A stretch of DNA of 64,000 nucleotides from CAIZQW01 sp942493055. Its GTDB lineage: Bacteria; Verrucomicrobiota; Kiritimatiellia; RFP12; UBA1067. The stretch lies in the NCBI GenBank assembly GCA_942493055.1, contig OW818680.1, positions 3,844,001 to 3,908,000 of the forward strand. Reading direction: 5' to 3'. Made by a program: the position numbers and the translations under genes. The notes beneath the pieces are model-generated. The model was not told the origin of the DNA and did no database searches. It saw only the letters and a list, made by a program, of their open reading frames with translations. Below are positions 9,305 to 17,516 of this stretch, piece after piece (position 1 is the stretch's first letter; each line of letters begins with the position of its first letter).

Positions 9305-10996
9305 ATGAACCGATATGCGTTTTTGATATTCATTGCCCTGCTGCTGGCGCCGCTGCCTGAACTGTTCGCTGCTGGAAGCGATGCGCCTATTGTCGGCGCG
9401 ATTCGCTGGGATGGGTGGTCTGGTGAAGGTGGGGTCGTGAAACAGATGGAGCGCTCCCTGGGTCAGCCGAAGTATCACTTCCGGTTGCCGTGGTTCGCCC
9501 AGGTGACGGGATTGGACAAGGTCAGCATCAACGGTGATTCGCAGGAGATCATTGAAAAAGAGATCGAATACGCAGCTGAAGCAGGACTGGACTACTGGGC
9601 TTTTGTGGATTATTGGGATCAGTCAGCTGACCTGAGCATCGCGTTGGAACGTTACCGGGCAGCCAAAGATAAGCGGGGTGTTCGTTACTGCTTTGTGGAG
9701 GAAGGGTCACGGATGGATGCGATCGGCACCAACGGGTTTGGGCGTCTGGTAGAACATTTTAAAGACCCGCATTACCAGACTGTGCTGGAGGGGCGTCCGC
9801 TGCTGTTTGTTTTTGTGAAAACATCTAAACTCGGGAAGCCGGCATGGGATGAGTTGAAGCGTCAAACCATTGCCGCGGGCCTGAAGGCGCCATATCTCGT
9901 GCTGATGGGCTGGAATCCGGCGCAGGACGAGAAAGACAGGGTGGCGCTTGGCTTTGATGCTGTTTCCGCGTACGCACGCGGCGGGAGTTACAGCATGACA
10001 CAGCCTTCGTATGCGGAGCAATGTGCGCTCATCCGTCGCGACCGCTGGGGAAAATGGCGGGACCTCCGTATCCCCAGTGTAACCTTCGTCAGTGCAGGCT
10101 GGGACACGCGTCCGCGTAACGAACGTCCGCCGTCCTGGATGCACAAGGTCCCTGCGACACCTGACCCGACCCCGCCGGAACAGCAGAAGCCGCTCATCGA
10201 CGCTGTCACAGCTACACCCGAAGAGCTCGCAACACACCTGCGCGAGGCTTTGGACTGGACAAAGCGCAACCGTGACATCAACCCGAGTCAAGCCATCATC
10301 ATCTATGGCTGGAACGAACATGATGAAGGCGGCTGGCTCTCACCGACATGGACCCCAGAAGGCAAGCCCAACACGGCCCGCCTTGACGCGCTCCGCTCTG
10401 TGCTTAAACATGGGTGTATCCCGGCCTTCACCAATGATGCGGCCACGGATCAGTGGTTGCGCAAGCAGAGTCCCTCGTATCTTCGTATGGCGGAGTATGT
10501 CGATCGCAAATGGGGCACGGAGTTCGGTATAGCCACAAACTCGCCAGGCGGGCTTGCCTACTTGAAAGACGGCAAAGGACACATTGACCTTAACGAAACG
10601 TTGAAGGGCGCGCATCGCGTCAGCGTGATTGTCTTTGAGATGACGAACCTCTATCAGCAAGAGCGGCATGAAGAGATCACCACGCCTGTGCGCCGTGGCG
10701 AACTTCAGGATGCGACGAAATTTGCGATGCTCCGCGAAGCGGTTGAATACGACGGTCTCCGGCTGCATCGCGAGGTGTTGGTTGAACTCGAACGCGCCGC
10801 GGGGGAGTTGCCGCCGGAGATGATCAGGTGGGTTTCTTGTACGGCCACGAATTTATCCAGCTATGCATTGCCATATGCCTACGATTATTTCAAGGCGCAG
10901 GCCAAAGGCGGACACACGGAGCACTATTACCGGCTTTTCAAGAAGCACACGGCTGAGGCGAAGCAGGCGCGCGACGTCGCAGTTCCATCAAAATGA
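9305..10996 (+). CDS. Secreted GH99/WbsX-like protein
   Basis: This is a 563-residue protein with signal peptide MNRYAFLIFIALLLAPLPELFA. The mature part has the GH99-like/WbsX architecture. It opens with a PWFAQ segment, continues with EAGLDYWAFVDYW in the barrel, and near the end of the barrel has IIYGWNEHDEGGWLSPTW, matching the WNEW-x-EG-x-x-L-x-P signature of WbsX-type proteins. Characterised GH99 enzymes are endo-acting mannosidases; WbsX relatives were first described from O-antigen loci. An export signal and the operon position support a degradative role here. ATG 9305 has AGAGG six bases upstream. The longer reading frame upstream is only the shadow of the previous gene. Confidence 0.65.
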   Translation: MNRYAFLIFIALLLAPLPELFAAGSDAPIVGAIRWDGWSGEGGVVKQMERSLGQPKYHFRLPWFAQVTGLDKVSINGDSQEIIEKEIEYAAEAGLDYWAFVDYWDQSADLSIALERYRAAKDKRGVRYCFVEEGSRMDAIGTNGFGRLVEHFKDPHYQTVLEGRPLLFVFVKTSKLGKPAWDELKRQTIAAGLKAPYLVLMGWNPAQDEKDRVALGFDAVSAYARGGSYSMTQPSYAEQCALIRRDRWGKWRDLRIPSVTFVSAGWDTRPRNERPPSWMHKVPATPDPTPPEQQKPLIDAVTATPEELATHLREALDWTKRNRDINPSQAIIIYGWNEHDEGGWLSPTWTPEGKPNTARLDALRSVLKHGCIPAFTNDAATDQWLRKQSPSYLRMAEYVDRKWGTEFGIATNSPGGLAYLKDGKGHIDLNETLKGAHRVSVIVFEMTNLYQQERHEEITTPVRRGELQDATKFAMLREAVEYDGLRLHREVLVELERAAGELPPEMIRWVSCTATNLSSYALPYAYDYFKAQAKGGHTEHYYRLFKKHTAEAKQARDVAVPSK

Positions 10997-11047
10997 AATA
11001 AAGTCTTTTCAATAATGAGTCAGCGTAAAAAGGAAGGATTCGAAACA

Positions 11048-11839
11048 ATGAGTATCATGAAGCGAATGTCGGCTGTTATTTTGGTGGTGCTGGGGATGTG
11101 TTGCTCGAAGACATTAGGGGCGACCAATCAAAATCACTCTGCGCTGACGAAGCCTGTGGAGGCTGATAAGCGGTTGCACGCTGACGGCAAGGGCTGGGGA
11201 CTGGACCAGGCGAAGATTGTTGATGCGTCGCGTCCGCGCGTCTTGCTGATCGGGGACTCGATCTTGAGCGGGTATATGAAGAGCGTGACGAAACAGCTTG
11301 AGGGCAAGGCTTATGTGGATGCGTGGGTGAATCCCTACTGCCAGTCAGAGCACTACAACAAGCTGCTTGCCGAAGTGCTTGCCCATGGCCCGTATGATGT
11401 GGTCCACGTCAACATCGGGTTGCATGGCTGGCCCAAGGGCCGTATCAAGGAGGGCACCTTTGAGCCATTGACGAAGGCCTATATGGAGGTCATCCGCGCA
11501 AAAATGCCTAAGGCGAAGATCATCTGGGCCAGCAGCACCCCCGTGACTGTCAAAGGGAAGCCTACAGAGCTCGATCCCGAGATCAACGCCACCATGATTG
11601 ATCATAATCGCATGGCGGCGAAGGTCATGGAGGAGTTGAAGATTCCGATAAATGACTTCTATGGGCTGCTCGTGAACAAACTCGCGCTTGCGCGGGGCGA
11701 CCAGTTCCATTGGAAGTCCGAAGCCTACGCCATCCTTGCACAGTGCGCGATTGACTCGATTTTTCACGAACTCGGGCTGCCTTTGCAGTCCAAGGAGGAG
11801 GTAGGAAGTAAAAGGAGAACGTCTGGGCCCCAGGAATAG
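11048..11839 (+). CDS. Secreted SGNH/GDSL-type esterase
   Basis: This is a 263-residue exported hydrolase. After a signal peptide (about residues 1-25) the sequence has VLLIGDSILSGY with the nucleophile Ser71. It also has VNIGLHGW, where the family has its Gly/Asn blocks, and DQFHW, giving the DxxH pair Asp218/His221. This is a complete SGNH catalytic set. The natural substrate is likely an O-acyl group on the glycan handled by the preceding enzymes; that is inference from context. ATG 11048 follows AAGGAAGGA with good spacing; an in-frame ATG at 11015 lacks a ribosome site. The gene ends the first degradation operon and is followed by about 350 nt of repeat-rich non-coding DNA. Confidence 0.75.
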   Translation: MSIMKRMSAVILVVLGMCCSKTLGATNQNHSALTKPVEADKRLHADGKGWGLDQAKIVDASRPRVLLIGDSILSGYMKSVTKQLEGKAYVDAWVNPYCQSEHYNKLLAEVLAHGPYDVVHVNIGLHGWPKGRIKEGTFEPLTKAYMEVIRAKMPKAKIIWASSTPVTVKGKPTELDPEINATMIDHNRMAAKVMEELKIPINDFYGLLVNKLALARGDQFHWKSEAYAILAQCAIDSIFHELGLPLQSKEEVGSKRRTSGPQE

Positions 11840-11852
11840 ACGGACGGGTAGT

Positions 11853-11894
11853 TTTTAGCTACGGATTGCGCGGATTGACCCGGATTGAGAAATT
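11853..11894 (+). repeat. Dispersed 42-bp CGGATTG repeat, copy 1
   Basis: This sequence is matched at 41 of 42 positions by 38270-38311. It contains three spaced CGGATTG words. Each copy is preceded by a small hairpin (CTGGGCCCCAG here, CCCGGAGTCCGGG in copy 2) and an AATA-containing linker, so the repeated unit is nearer 65 bp. Both copies lie after the last gene of a carbohydrate-degradation block. Confidence 0.85.
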
Positions 11895-11914
11895 TTACCG
11901 CAAAGACGAGTTTT

Positions 11915-12029
11915 TTTTTGGTGTGCGGTGGCAAGCGGTATTCCTCGCGACACCGCTTTTCTTGCTGCACAGGCTGGAAAGCGGTGCCGCGCCCGCCTCT
12001 CGGCGCTGCTTGTCACCGCACTCCAAAAA
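11915..12029. repeat. 115-bp imperfect inverted repeat
   Basis: The outer arms 11915-11936 and 12008-12029 pair at about 20 of 22 positions (TTTTTGG-GTGCGGTG against CACCGCAC-CCAAAAA). An inner pair around 11946-11960 (CGACACCGC) and 11978-11990 (GCGGTGCCG) extends the structure. No open reading frame or transposase is inside, so it looks like a non-autonomous, MITE-like or structured-RNA repeat. Confidence 0.65.
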
Positions 12030-12149
12030 GTTCTTGCCACCAATTTATTTTTCCGTGCTTTTCCGGTGCGCCGTGGGCGATCCAGAACCCTGAACCCCAA
12101 ACCCTGACACCCAAGTTGCAGGCAAGTGGCTTGTTGAATTGGTATCTTC

Positions 12150-12179
12150 TTGATAGGGGGGCGGGCATTAGGTTATAGT
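12150..12179 (+). promoter_or_regulatory. Predicted promoter of the acyl-carrier-protein operon
   Basis: TTGATA (12150-12155) and TATAGT (12174-12179) are separated by 18 bp. The expected transcript start near 12186 lies only about five bases before the ATG at 12191. The mRNA would therefore be nearly leaderless, consistent with the absence of a ribosome-binding site. Confidence 0.5.
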
Positions 12180-12190
12180 ATGGCCCGAAT

Positions 12191-12442
12191 ATGGATGCGC
12201 AACAGATTGAAGCAAAATTAAAGCAGATGATTGTCGAGCGGCTCTTTTTGGACCTGCCGCCCGAGTTGATCGACACGGATGCGTCATTGGTGAAGACCTA
12301 TGGCGTGGATTCTGTCTGTCTGTTGGAGCTGGTTGTCGGGCTGGAGGAGGCCTTCGGGGTTGTTATTGAGGACGACGCCTTCGATCTTCGTCATTTCTCC
12401 TCCGTCGCGGCGTTGCGCGACTTTGTAAAGGCCCGGTTATAA
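12191..12442 (+). CDS. Acyl carrier protein
   Basis: This is an 83-residue acidic protein of the acyl/peptidyl carrier fold. The 4-prime-phosphopantetheine attachment site is Ser41 in GVDSVCLLEL, followed by the typical helix (VVGLEEAFGVVIED). It carries activated acyl groups for a synthase in the cytoplasm. It differs from canonical AcpP, which has a DSLD-type motif and a strong acidic helix II, so it may serve a specialised pathway rather than bulk fatty-acid synthesis. Its stop overlaps the next start (TAATG), so it is translationally coupled to an FAD-dependent oxidoreductase. No ribosome site precedes the ATG; see the near-leaderless promoter. Confidence 0.85.
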   Translation: MDAQQIEAKLKQMIVERLFLDLPPELIDTDASLVKTYGVDSVCLLELVVGLEEAFGVVIEDDAFDLRHFSSVAALRDFVKARL

Positions 12443-14010
12443 TGTCTGTAGAAATATCATTAGCACTTACCCCTGAAATTGCGGGTCAGCATGACCGCCT
12501 GGTTGCGGCTGCTGCCCAGCAACTCAATCTGTCGGCTGATAAACTGGTGTCCGTGCGTGTGCGCCGGCGCTCGATTGATGCGCGGCGAAAACCCATTATT
12601 ATTAATCTCGTGCTGGAGGTGGTCACAGACCCGGCGGAAACGATTAATAAGCCGCAATTTGAATACCCGGATGTTTCGGCCAAGCCGGCGGTCTATATTG
12701 TCGGTTCGGGTCCGGCTGGACTGTTTGCAGCGCTTCGCTTGATTGAACTCGGCTTCCGGCCGATTGTGCTGGAGCGCGGGCAGGATGTATCGACGCGCAA
12801 GCGCGACATTGCGCTCCTGCATCAGACGCAAGAGCTGAATCCGGAGTCCAACTACTGTTTTGGCGAAGGCGGCGCAGGGACCTTTTCAGACGGCAAGCTC
12901 TACACGCGTTCGAAAAAGCGCGGGGATAATGATCGCGCGTTAGCCCGGCTCCATTTTCATGGCGCGCCGGAAGAGATCACCTACGAAGCGCATCCGCATA
13001 TCGGCTCGGACCAGTTGCCGACGATTATTGCGAATCTTCGCGAGACGATTCAGCGGGCAGGCGGGGAGATCCGCTTTGGCGTGCGCGTCGAGGAGGTTCT
13101 GATCCGGAACGGTGCGATTTGCGGACTCAAGACCGCGGCAGGGGAGACGATTGAGTGTCAGGATGTGATTCTGGCGACTGGCCACTCGGCGCATGACCTG
13201 TATGAGGGGTTGAAGCGTCAGGGCGTGCGGCTTGAGCAAAAGGCTTTTGCCATGGGCGTGCGCATTGAGCATCCCCAGGCGCTGATCAATGCGATTCAAT
13301 ATCATCGCGAGCCGGGGCAGATTCCCTTTTTACCGCCTGCGGCCTATTCGCTGGTGCATCAGGCAGAGGGGCGGGGGGTCTACTCCTTCTGCATGTGTCC
13401 GGGCGGATTCATTGTTCCGGCTGCTACGGCGCCGGAGACGATTGTGGTGAACGGGATGTCGCCTGCGCGGCGCAACACCCCCTTTGCCAATGCGGGGCTT
13501 GTGGTTGAGATCCGTCTTGAAGATATTGACGGCGGGGTCTCGCCTGATCCGCTGGCGGGGTTGCGCTATCAGCAGCGTCTGGAGAAGCTCGCCTTCCGGT
13601 ACGGCGGCGGAGGCCAGGTGGCGCCGGCGCAACGGGTCACCGACTTCGTCCTGGAGCGCCCTCCGCGCGATTTGCCGGAGTCCTCCTACCTGCCAGGCTT
13701 AAGCGTCTCGCCCCTGCATGAATGGCTGCCGGGGGCGCTTCGCAGGCGTATTCAGGAGGGGATCAAAGTTTTTGACAATAAGATGCGCGGATTCCTCACC
13801 CAGGAGGCCATCGTGGTGGGTGTCGAGTCACGGACATCGTCGCCTGTGCGCATCCCGCGCGATCCCGAAACCCTCCAGCATGTCGAGATTCAGGGGCTTT
13901 ATCCCTGCGGCGAGGGGGCTGGCTATGCCGGCGGCATCCTCTCCTCGGCGCTTGACGGTGAAAACAGCGCCATGGCCTTGGCCCAGAGCCGGGGGGGATG
14001 CGGGGGATGA
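12442..14010 (+). CDS. NAD(P)/FAD-dependent oxidoreductase
   Basis: This is a 522-residue cytoplasmic flavoprotein. An N-terminal domain of about 85 residues precedes the dinucleotide-binding motif IVGSGPAGLFAALRLIELG and VLERG. The region YCFGEGGAGTFSDGKLYTR and the C-terminal IQGLYPCGEGAGYAGGI are hallmarks of a conserved bacterial family of FAD-dependent dehydrogenases annotated only generically. The substrate is unknown. Its start overlaps the acyl-carrier-protein stop by one base, so the two are co-translated. This raises the possibility that the enzyme acts on an acyl chain or shares a pathway with the carrier protein, which is inference from position. The gene ends just before the rplM promoter. 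Confidence 0.8.
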   Translation: MSVEISLALTPEIAGQHDRLVAAAAQQLNLSADKLVSVRVRRRSIDARRKPIIINLVLEVVTDPAETINKPQFEYPDVSAKPAVYIVGSGPAGLFAALRLIELGFRPIVLERGQDVSTRKRDIALLHQTQELNPESNYCFGEGGAGTFSDGKLYTRSKKRGDNDRALARLHFHGAPEEITYEAHPHIGSDQLPTIIANLRETIQRAGGEIRFGVRVEEVLIRNGAICGLKTAAGETIECQDVILATGHSAHDLYEGLKRQGVRLEQKAFAMGVRIEHPQALINAIQYHREPGQIPFLPPAAYSLVHQAEGRGVYSFCMCPGGFIVPAATAPETIVVNGMSPARRNTPFANAGLVVEIRLEDIDGGVSPDPLAGLRYQQRLEKLAFRYGGGGQVAPAQRVTDFVLERPPRDLPESSYLPGLSVSPLHEWLPGALRRRIQEGIKVFDNKMRGFLTQEAIVVGVESRTSSPVRIPRDPETLQHVEIQGLYPCGEGAGYAGGILSSALDGENSAMALAQSRGGCGG

Positions 14011-14038
14011 GAAAAATGAAATTTTATTGGAAACGCCA

Positions 14039-14067
14039 TTGACATTGGGGGACGATTAAGGTAATAT
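14039..14067 (+). promoter_or_regulatory. Predicted promoter of rplM-rpsI
   Basis: A perfect TTGACA (14039-14044), a 17-bp spacer and TAATAT (14062-14067) form a good sigma-70 promoter. It places the transcript start near 14074. That rules out the in-frame ATG at 14066 as the L13 start and supports 14114 or 14117. Confidence 0.65.
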
Positions 14068-14116
14068 GGCAAACCTTTTTGTGAAAAGTAGGAAGAGACA
14101 AGATAGGTTGAAAATG

Positions 14117-14545
14117 ATGAAGACGTTTATTCCAGAAAATCCAGGCTTAGCCCGTGGCTGGCAACTGGTCGATGCGGCAGAAAAGCCGTTGGGCCGCCTT
14201 GCGGTCAATATTGCCAACACTTTGCGCGGTAAAACCTGTGCGAAGTTCAATCCAAGTGTGGATACAGGTGATTTTGTGGTCGTGATCAATGCGGACAAGG
14301 TTCGCTTGACCGGTCGTAAAATGACACAAAAAGAATACCAGCGTTATTCCGGCTGGCGTGGCGGTCTCAAGACCTTCACTGCGGAAACCATGCTGGAGAA
14401 GCATCCGGAACGCGTGATCATGGAGGCGGTTTGGGGTATGTTGCCGAAGAACAACATCAGCCGCTGGATGATGACCCGTATCAAGGTCTATCGTGGTGCC
14501 GAGCATCCGCATGCCGCGCAGAAACCGGTTGCGGCAGCATTTTGA
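14117..14545 (+). CDS. rplM: 50S ribosomal protein L13
   Basis: This is a 142-residue protein, exactly the length of E. coli L13, and it begins MKTF as that protein does. Conserved L13 segments are visible: PLGRLAVNIANTLRGK, NADKVRLTGRK, MLEKHPERVIMEAVWGMLPKN and KVYRGAEHPHAAQ. It assembles early into the large ribosomal subunit. ATG 14117 and the adjacent in-frame ATG 14114 are both possible, with AGG at 14105-14107 upstream; the family N-terminus favours 14117. rpsI follows after 31 nt, the standard rplM-rpsI operon. Confidence 0.97.
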   Translation: MKTFIPENPGLARGWQLVDAAEKPLGRLAVNIANTLRGKTCAKFNPSVDTGDFVVVINADKVRLTGRKMTQKEYQRYSGWRGGLKTFTAETMLEKHPERVIMEAVWGMLPKNNISRWMMTRIKVYRGAEHPHAAQKPVAAAF

Positions 14546-14576
14546 TGTGGTCGCTTCACTAAGGAAGAGGTAAAAG

Positions 14577-14969
14577 ATGGTGAAAGAAATTTCAGCAGGA
14601 ACAGGACGTCGTAAAACAGCGGTCGCGCGTGTGCGCCTGGTTCCTGGCAAAGGTAAGTGGATGGTCAATGACGTTGAAATTGACCAATACATTCACAGCG
14701 AAGCCATGCGTCAGTATTTGGCTCAGCCCTTGGCTCTGACGGGTCAGGAAGGCAAGTATGATGTGCTCGTCTCTGCAAAGGGCGGCGGCATCAGCGGCCA
14801 GTCCGGAGCAATCCGCCATGGGTTGTCCCGTGCCTTGATTGCGGCGGATGAAAGTCTCCGTGACGTGTTAAAGAAGGCAGGATGCCTGACACGTGACTCC
14901 CGTATGAAGGAACGTAAAAAGCCCGGTCAGCCTGGCGCCCGCAAGCGCTTCCAGTTCTCGAAGCGTTAG
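14577..14969 (+). CDS. rpsI: 30S ribosomal protein S9
   Basis: This is a 130-residue S9 protein. GTGRRKTAVARVRL near the N-terminus, GGGISGQSGAIRHGLSRAL in the middle, and the basic C-terminal GARKRFQFSKR that reaches the ribosomal P site are all present. A strong ribosome site (GGAAGAGG) precedes the ATG. It is the second gene of the L13-S9 operon. An intrinsic terminator follows 28 nt after the stop. Confidence 0.97.
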   Translation: MVKEISAGTGRRKTAVARVRLVPGKGKWMVNDVEIDQYIHSEAMRQYLAQPLALTGQEGKYDVLVSAKGGGISGQSGAIRHGLSRALIAADESLRDVLKKAGCLTRDSRMKERKKPGQPGARKRFQFSKR

Positions 14970-14997
14970 TCGTATTATTCTTCATATTTTGTTGAAC

Positions 14998-15039
14998 ATA
15001 CGGGCGCCGCGCCTGCGGTTTGCCCGTATTTTATTTTTT
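14998..15039 (+). terminator. Intrinsic terminator after rpsI
   Basis: The stem ATACGGGC (14998-15005) / GCCCGTAT (15022-15029) has an inner CCGC/GCGG pairing and is followed by a T-rich tract to about 15039. It ends only seven bases before the helicase start codon, so it may also act as an attenuator for readthrough into that gene. Confidence 0.8.
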
Positions 15040-15045
15040 ACCATT

Positions 15046-17457
15046 ATGCCTTTAAAATTTCTAAAAAAGCTTGCTGACAAATTACTGGGAAACGTCTCTG
15101 CAGAAAAGACGGATGCCAGAAAAGACGCCCATGGCCGGGGCGGAGTCACCCATGGCAAGCCTGAACGTTCCGGCCAGAAGCATGACCCAGACGGCAAGAA
15201 CAGCAGCCGTTGGGCAGCGCGTAGCCCGCGCAACACCGAGCGTCCGAATGGTCCCCGCAGTGCGGGAACGCGTGATTCGTCTGGCCGGGGTGGAAGAGAC
15301 GGTGCTCCAAGCCGTTCCCGGCCGTCTCGCGGAAGCGCCCCTGCAGGAGAAGCCGGAGGGACGAGCCAGCCGCGCGGCCCCGGGCATCAGCATCCCAAGG
15401 GTGACGGTCCGTTGCCGCAGAGGGGGCCTCGTCCAGAGCGTCCGCCGCGTCCGGAGCGTCCGCCTCGTCAAGAACGTCCGCCGCGAACGCAGGATGCCGA
15501 GAGCGTCCGTCCGCAGGAGGCGCCAGCCGAGCGCCGCCACGAGTCATCACGTCCAGCGGAGCGTCCTCCGCATAGTGCACGTTCGGTGGCGCGTCCGGGC
15601 GACAATTCCCGTCGTGACCGCGATGCGGGTGACCGCATGAATACGGCCTCGGACCGGCAGCGTCCCGGGGGGGCCATTAACGATACCGAACTCGAAAAGC
15701 GTCGCGTCGGACATGCGGCGTGGTCGTTGGACCTCTATCAGGTCCCTGAAGTCGAGGGGAAGAAGCGGTTTCACGATTTTGATTTGCCGGCTGAAATCAT
15801 GCATGCCGTGGCAGACAAGGGCTTCCAGTATTGCACGCCGATTCAGGAGATGAGTCTTGTCCATGCGTTGGCCGGCAAGAATGTCGCTGGCAAGGCGCAG
15901 ACAGGTACCGGCAAGACAGCGGCCTTCTTGGTCGCCATCCTGACGCGCTATTTGCGGACGCCTGAAGGCCGCGCAGATAAAGGCGGGAGGCCGCGTGCGC
16001 TGGTGATCGCGCCGACGCGTGAGCTCGTGATCCAGATTTGCAAGGACGCCGATGAACTCGGCAAGTACTGCGGACTTCGTTCGCTGGCCGTCTATGGCGG
16101 CATGGACTATGAACGCCAGAAGCGTGAAGTCATGGATGAGCCTGTGGACCTGCTGGTGGCGACGCCGGGCCGTCTGCTGGACTTTGCACGGTCGCGCGTG
16201 ATTGACCTCTCCATGGTGGACACGCTGGTGATTGACGAAGCGGACCGCATGCTCGACATGGGCTTTATTCCGGATGTTCGCACGATCATCCGCAAGCTGC
16301 CGCCCAAGGAAAAACGGGGCACGATGCTCTACAGTGCGACGCTCTCAGAGGATGTCATGCAACTGGCTTCGCAATGGATGGAAGAGCCTGTCCGTGTCGA
16401 GACCGAGGTCGAGCAAGTCACGACCAAGAGTATCAAGCAGGTTGTGTATGTTGTGACCTCGGATGAGAAGTTCACGGTGCTGTATAACCATATCCAGCAG
16501 TTTCCGGAATCGCGCATTTTGGTCTTCTGCAATCGGCGGACCACTACGGATGATGTGGCCGATAGTTTGGAGCGCCGCGGCGTGCGTTGCGAAACCTTGA
16601 GCGGTGACGTGAATCAGAACCGTCGCTTGCGCGTGCTGGAAGACTTCCGTTCAGGCAAGACACGTATCGTGGTGGCGACGGATGTCGCGGGACGCGGTCT
16701 GCATGTGGATGACATCGGCTTCGTGATTAACTTTGACTTCCCCTACGCTCCGGAAGACTATGTGCACCGCATCGGGCGCACGGGACGTGCCGGCGCGAGC
16801 GGTGTCGCGATCTCCTTTGCGGATGAAGATGAATCCTTCACGATCCCAGAGATTGAAAAGTACATCAACGAAGAGCTGAAATGTACGATACTGAAGGCGG
16901 ATGATCCATTGCTCACCCCTGTACCGAAGGTTTCAAGGCGTGAGCATCATCGCGAGCATCCTGGCGAAACTGCTTCGGCTCCAGAACCTCAACCCGAACA
17001 GGAGTCTGTCGAGATACCTGTTGGAGAGGACCAAGCGCCAGCCTCTGCTTTTGTAACGGAAACGACCCCAGCAGCCGCTGCTGCAGAGCCTGCACCTGCT
17101 GCAGCGCCAGTCCGTCCGGCTGACGAGCCTGCGCCGCCTGTTGTGCCAGAGGAGGTCCGTCCGGCTGTTGTTCCGTCTGTTTCCGAAAAGCACCCGACGG
17201 GTGTGGATGTTCAGCCTGTAAAGCCTGTGAAGGTTGACAAGCCAGAACATAAAGCGCCGCACTTTACACGTCCAGTGGAGCATGCGGCAGCGCCTGTTGT
17301 GGCTCCGGCACCGAAGTCAGCGGCTCCGGAAGCGCCGCACTTTACACGTCACGTGGAACAGGTGGCAGCGCCTGCAATGGCACCCGCGCCGAAGTCAGCG
17401 GCTCCGGGACGCCCGGCCCGGTTTTCAGAGGAGTGGGTACCCGGCGGTGAGAAATAA
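15046..17457 (+). CDS. DEAD-box ATP-dependent RNA helicase with long disordered tails
   Basis: This is an 803-residue helicase. The core (about residues 240-620) has every family motif: Q-motif CTPIQ, Walker A AQTGTGKT (about 284), PTRELV, TPGRL, DEAD at 397-400, SAT, ILVFCNRR, VATDVAGRGL and HRIGRTGRAG. It unwinds RNA duplexes using ATP in the cytoplasm, as RhlE/CsdA-type proteins do in ribosome assembly or cold growth. About 200 residues before the core are Arg/Pro/Gly/Ser-rich. About 180 after it are Pro/Ala/Val/Glu-rich and end in two near-identical repeats beginning APHFTR. ATG 15046 is used because a TTG at 14989 would run through the rpsI terminator hairpin. No clear ribosome site precedes it. 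The position after rpsI fits a ribosome role. Confidence 0.9.
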   Translation: MPLKFLKKLADKLLGNVSAEKTDARKDAHGRGGVTHGKPERSGQKHDPDGKNSSRWAARSPRNTERPNGPRSAGTRDSSGRGGRDGAPSRSRPSRGSAPAGEAGGTSQPRGPGHQHPKGDGPLPQRGPRPERPPRPERPPRQERPPRTQDAESVRPQEAPAERRHESSRPAERPPHSARSVARPGDNSRRDRDAGDRMNTASDRQRPGGAINDTELEKRRVGHAAWSLDLYQVPEVEGKKRFHDFDLPAEIMHAVADKGFQYCTPIQEMSLVHALAGKNVAGKAQTGTGKTAAFLVAILTRYLRTPEGRADKGGRPRALVIAPTRELVIQICKDADELGKYCGLRSLAVYGGMDYERQKREVMDEPVDLLVATPGRLLDFARSRVIDLSMVDTLVIDEADRMLDMGFIPDVRTIIRKLPPKEKRGTMLYSATLSEDVMQLASQWMEEPVRVETEVEQVTTKSIKQVVYVVTSDEKFTVLYNHIQQFPESRILVFCNRRTTTDDVADSLERRGVRCETLSGDVNQNRRLRVLEDFRSGKTRIVVATDVAGRGLHVDDIGFVINFDFPYAPEDYVHRIGRTGRAGASGVAISFADEDESFTIPEIEKYINEELKCTILKADDPLLTPVPKVSRREHHREHPGETASAPEPQPEQESVEIPVGEDQAPASAFVTETTPAAAAAEPAPAAAPVRPADEPAPPVVPEEVRPAVVPSVSEKHPTGVDVQPVKPVKVDKPEHKAPHFTRPVEHAAAPVVAPAPKSAAPEAPHFTRHVEQVAAPAMAPAPKSAAPGRPARFSEEWVPGGEK

Positions 17458-17461
17458 CGGA

Positions 17462-17491
17462 TAGACGGAAGCCGATCCATTGTGATATAGT
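17462..17491 (+). promoter_or_regulatory. Possible promoter upstream of the Lys-rich exported protein
   Basis: TAGACG (17462-17467), an 18-bp spacer and TATAGT (17486-17491) are followed by a T-rich stretch and a strong AGGAGG ribosome site. The -35 box is weak, so the call is tentative. Confidence 0.35.
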
Positions 17492-17516
17492 TGTTTTTTT
17501 ACATTAGGAGGTTCAC

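Larger units (their letters stand above)
11840..12190. other. Repeat-rich intergenic region
   Basis: No gene is seen. The region holds, in order: one copy of the CGGATTG-type repeat (11853-11894), a long imperfect inverted repeat (11915-12029), a run of AACCCTG-like words at about 12085-12115, and the promoter of the acyl-carrier-protein gene. Short open frames here translate only repeat sequence. Confidence 0.75.

Noticed and set aside
11866..12178. Short open frames in the 11.9-12.2 kb intergenic region
   Set aside because: They read through the inverted repeat and AACCCTG words; typical repeat translation.
14066..14116. Longer L13 reading frame starting at ATG 14066
   Set aside because: It would begin inside the predicted -10 box and adds 17 residues absent from L13 proteins.
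14989..15045. TTG start for the helicase at 14989
   Set aside because: The coding sequence would run through the rpsI terminator hairpin; the encoded extension has no family match.
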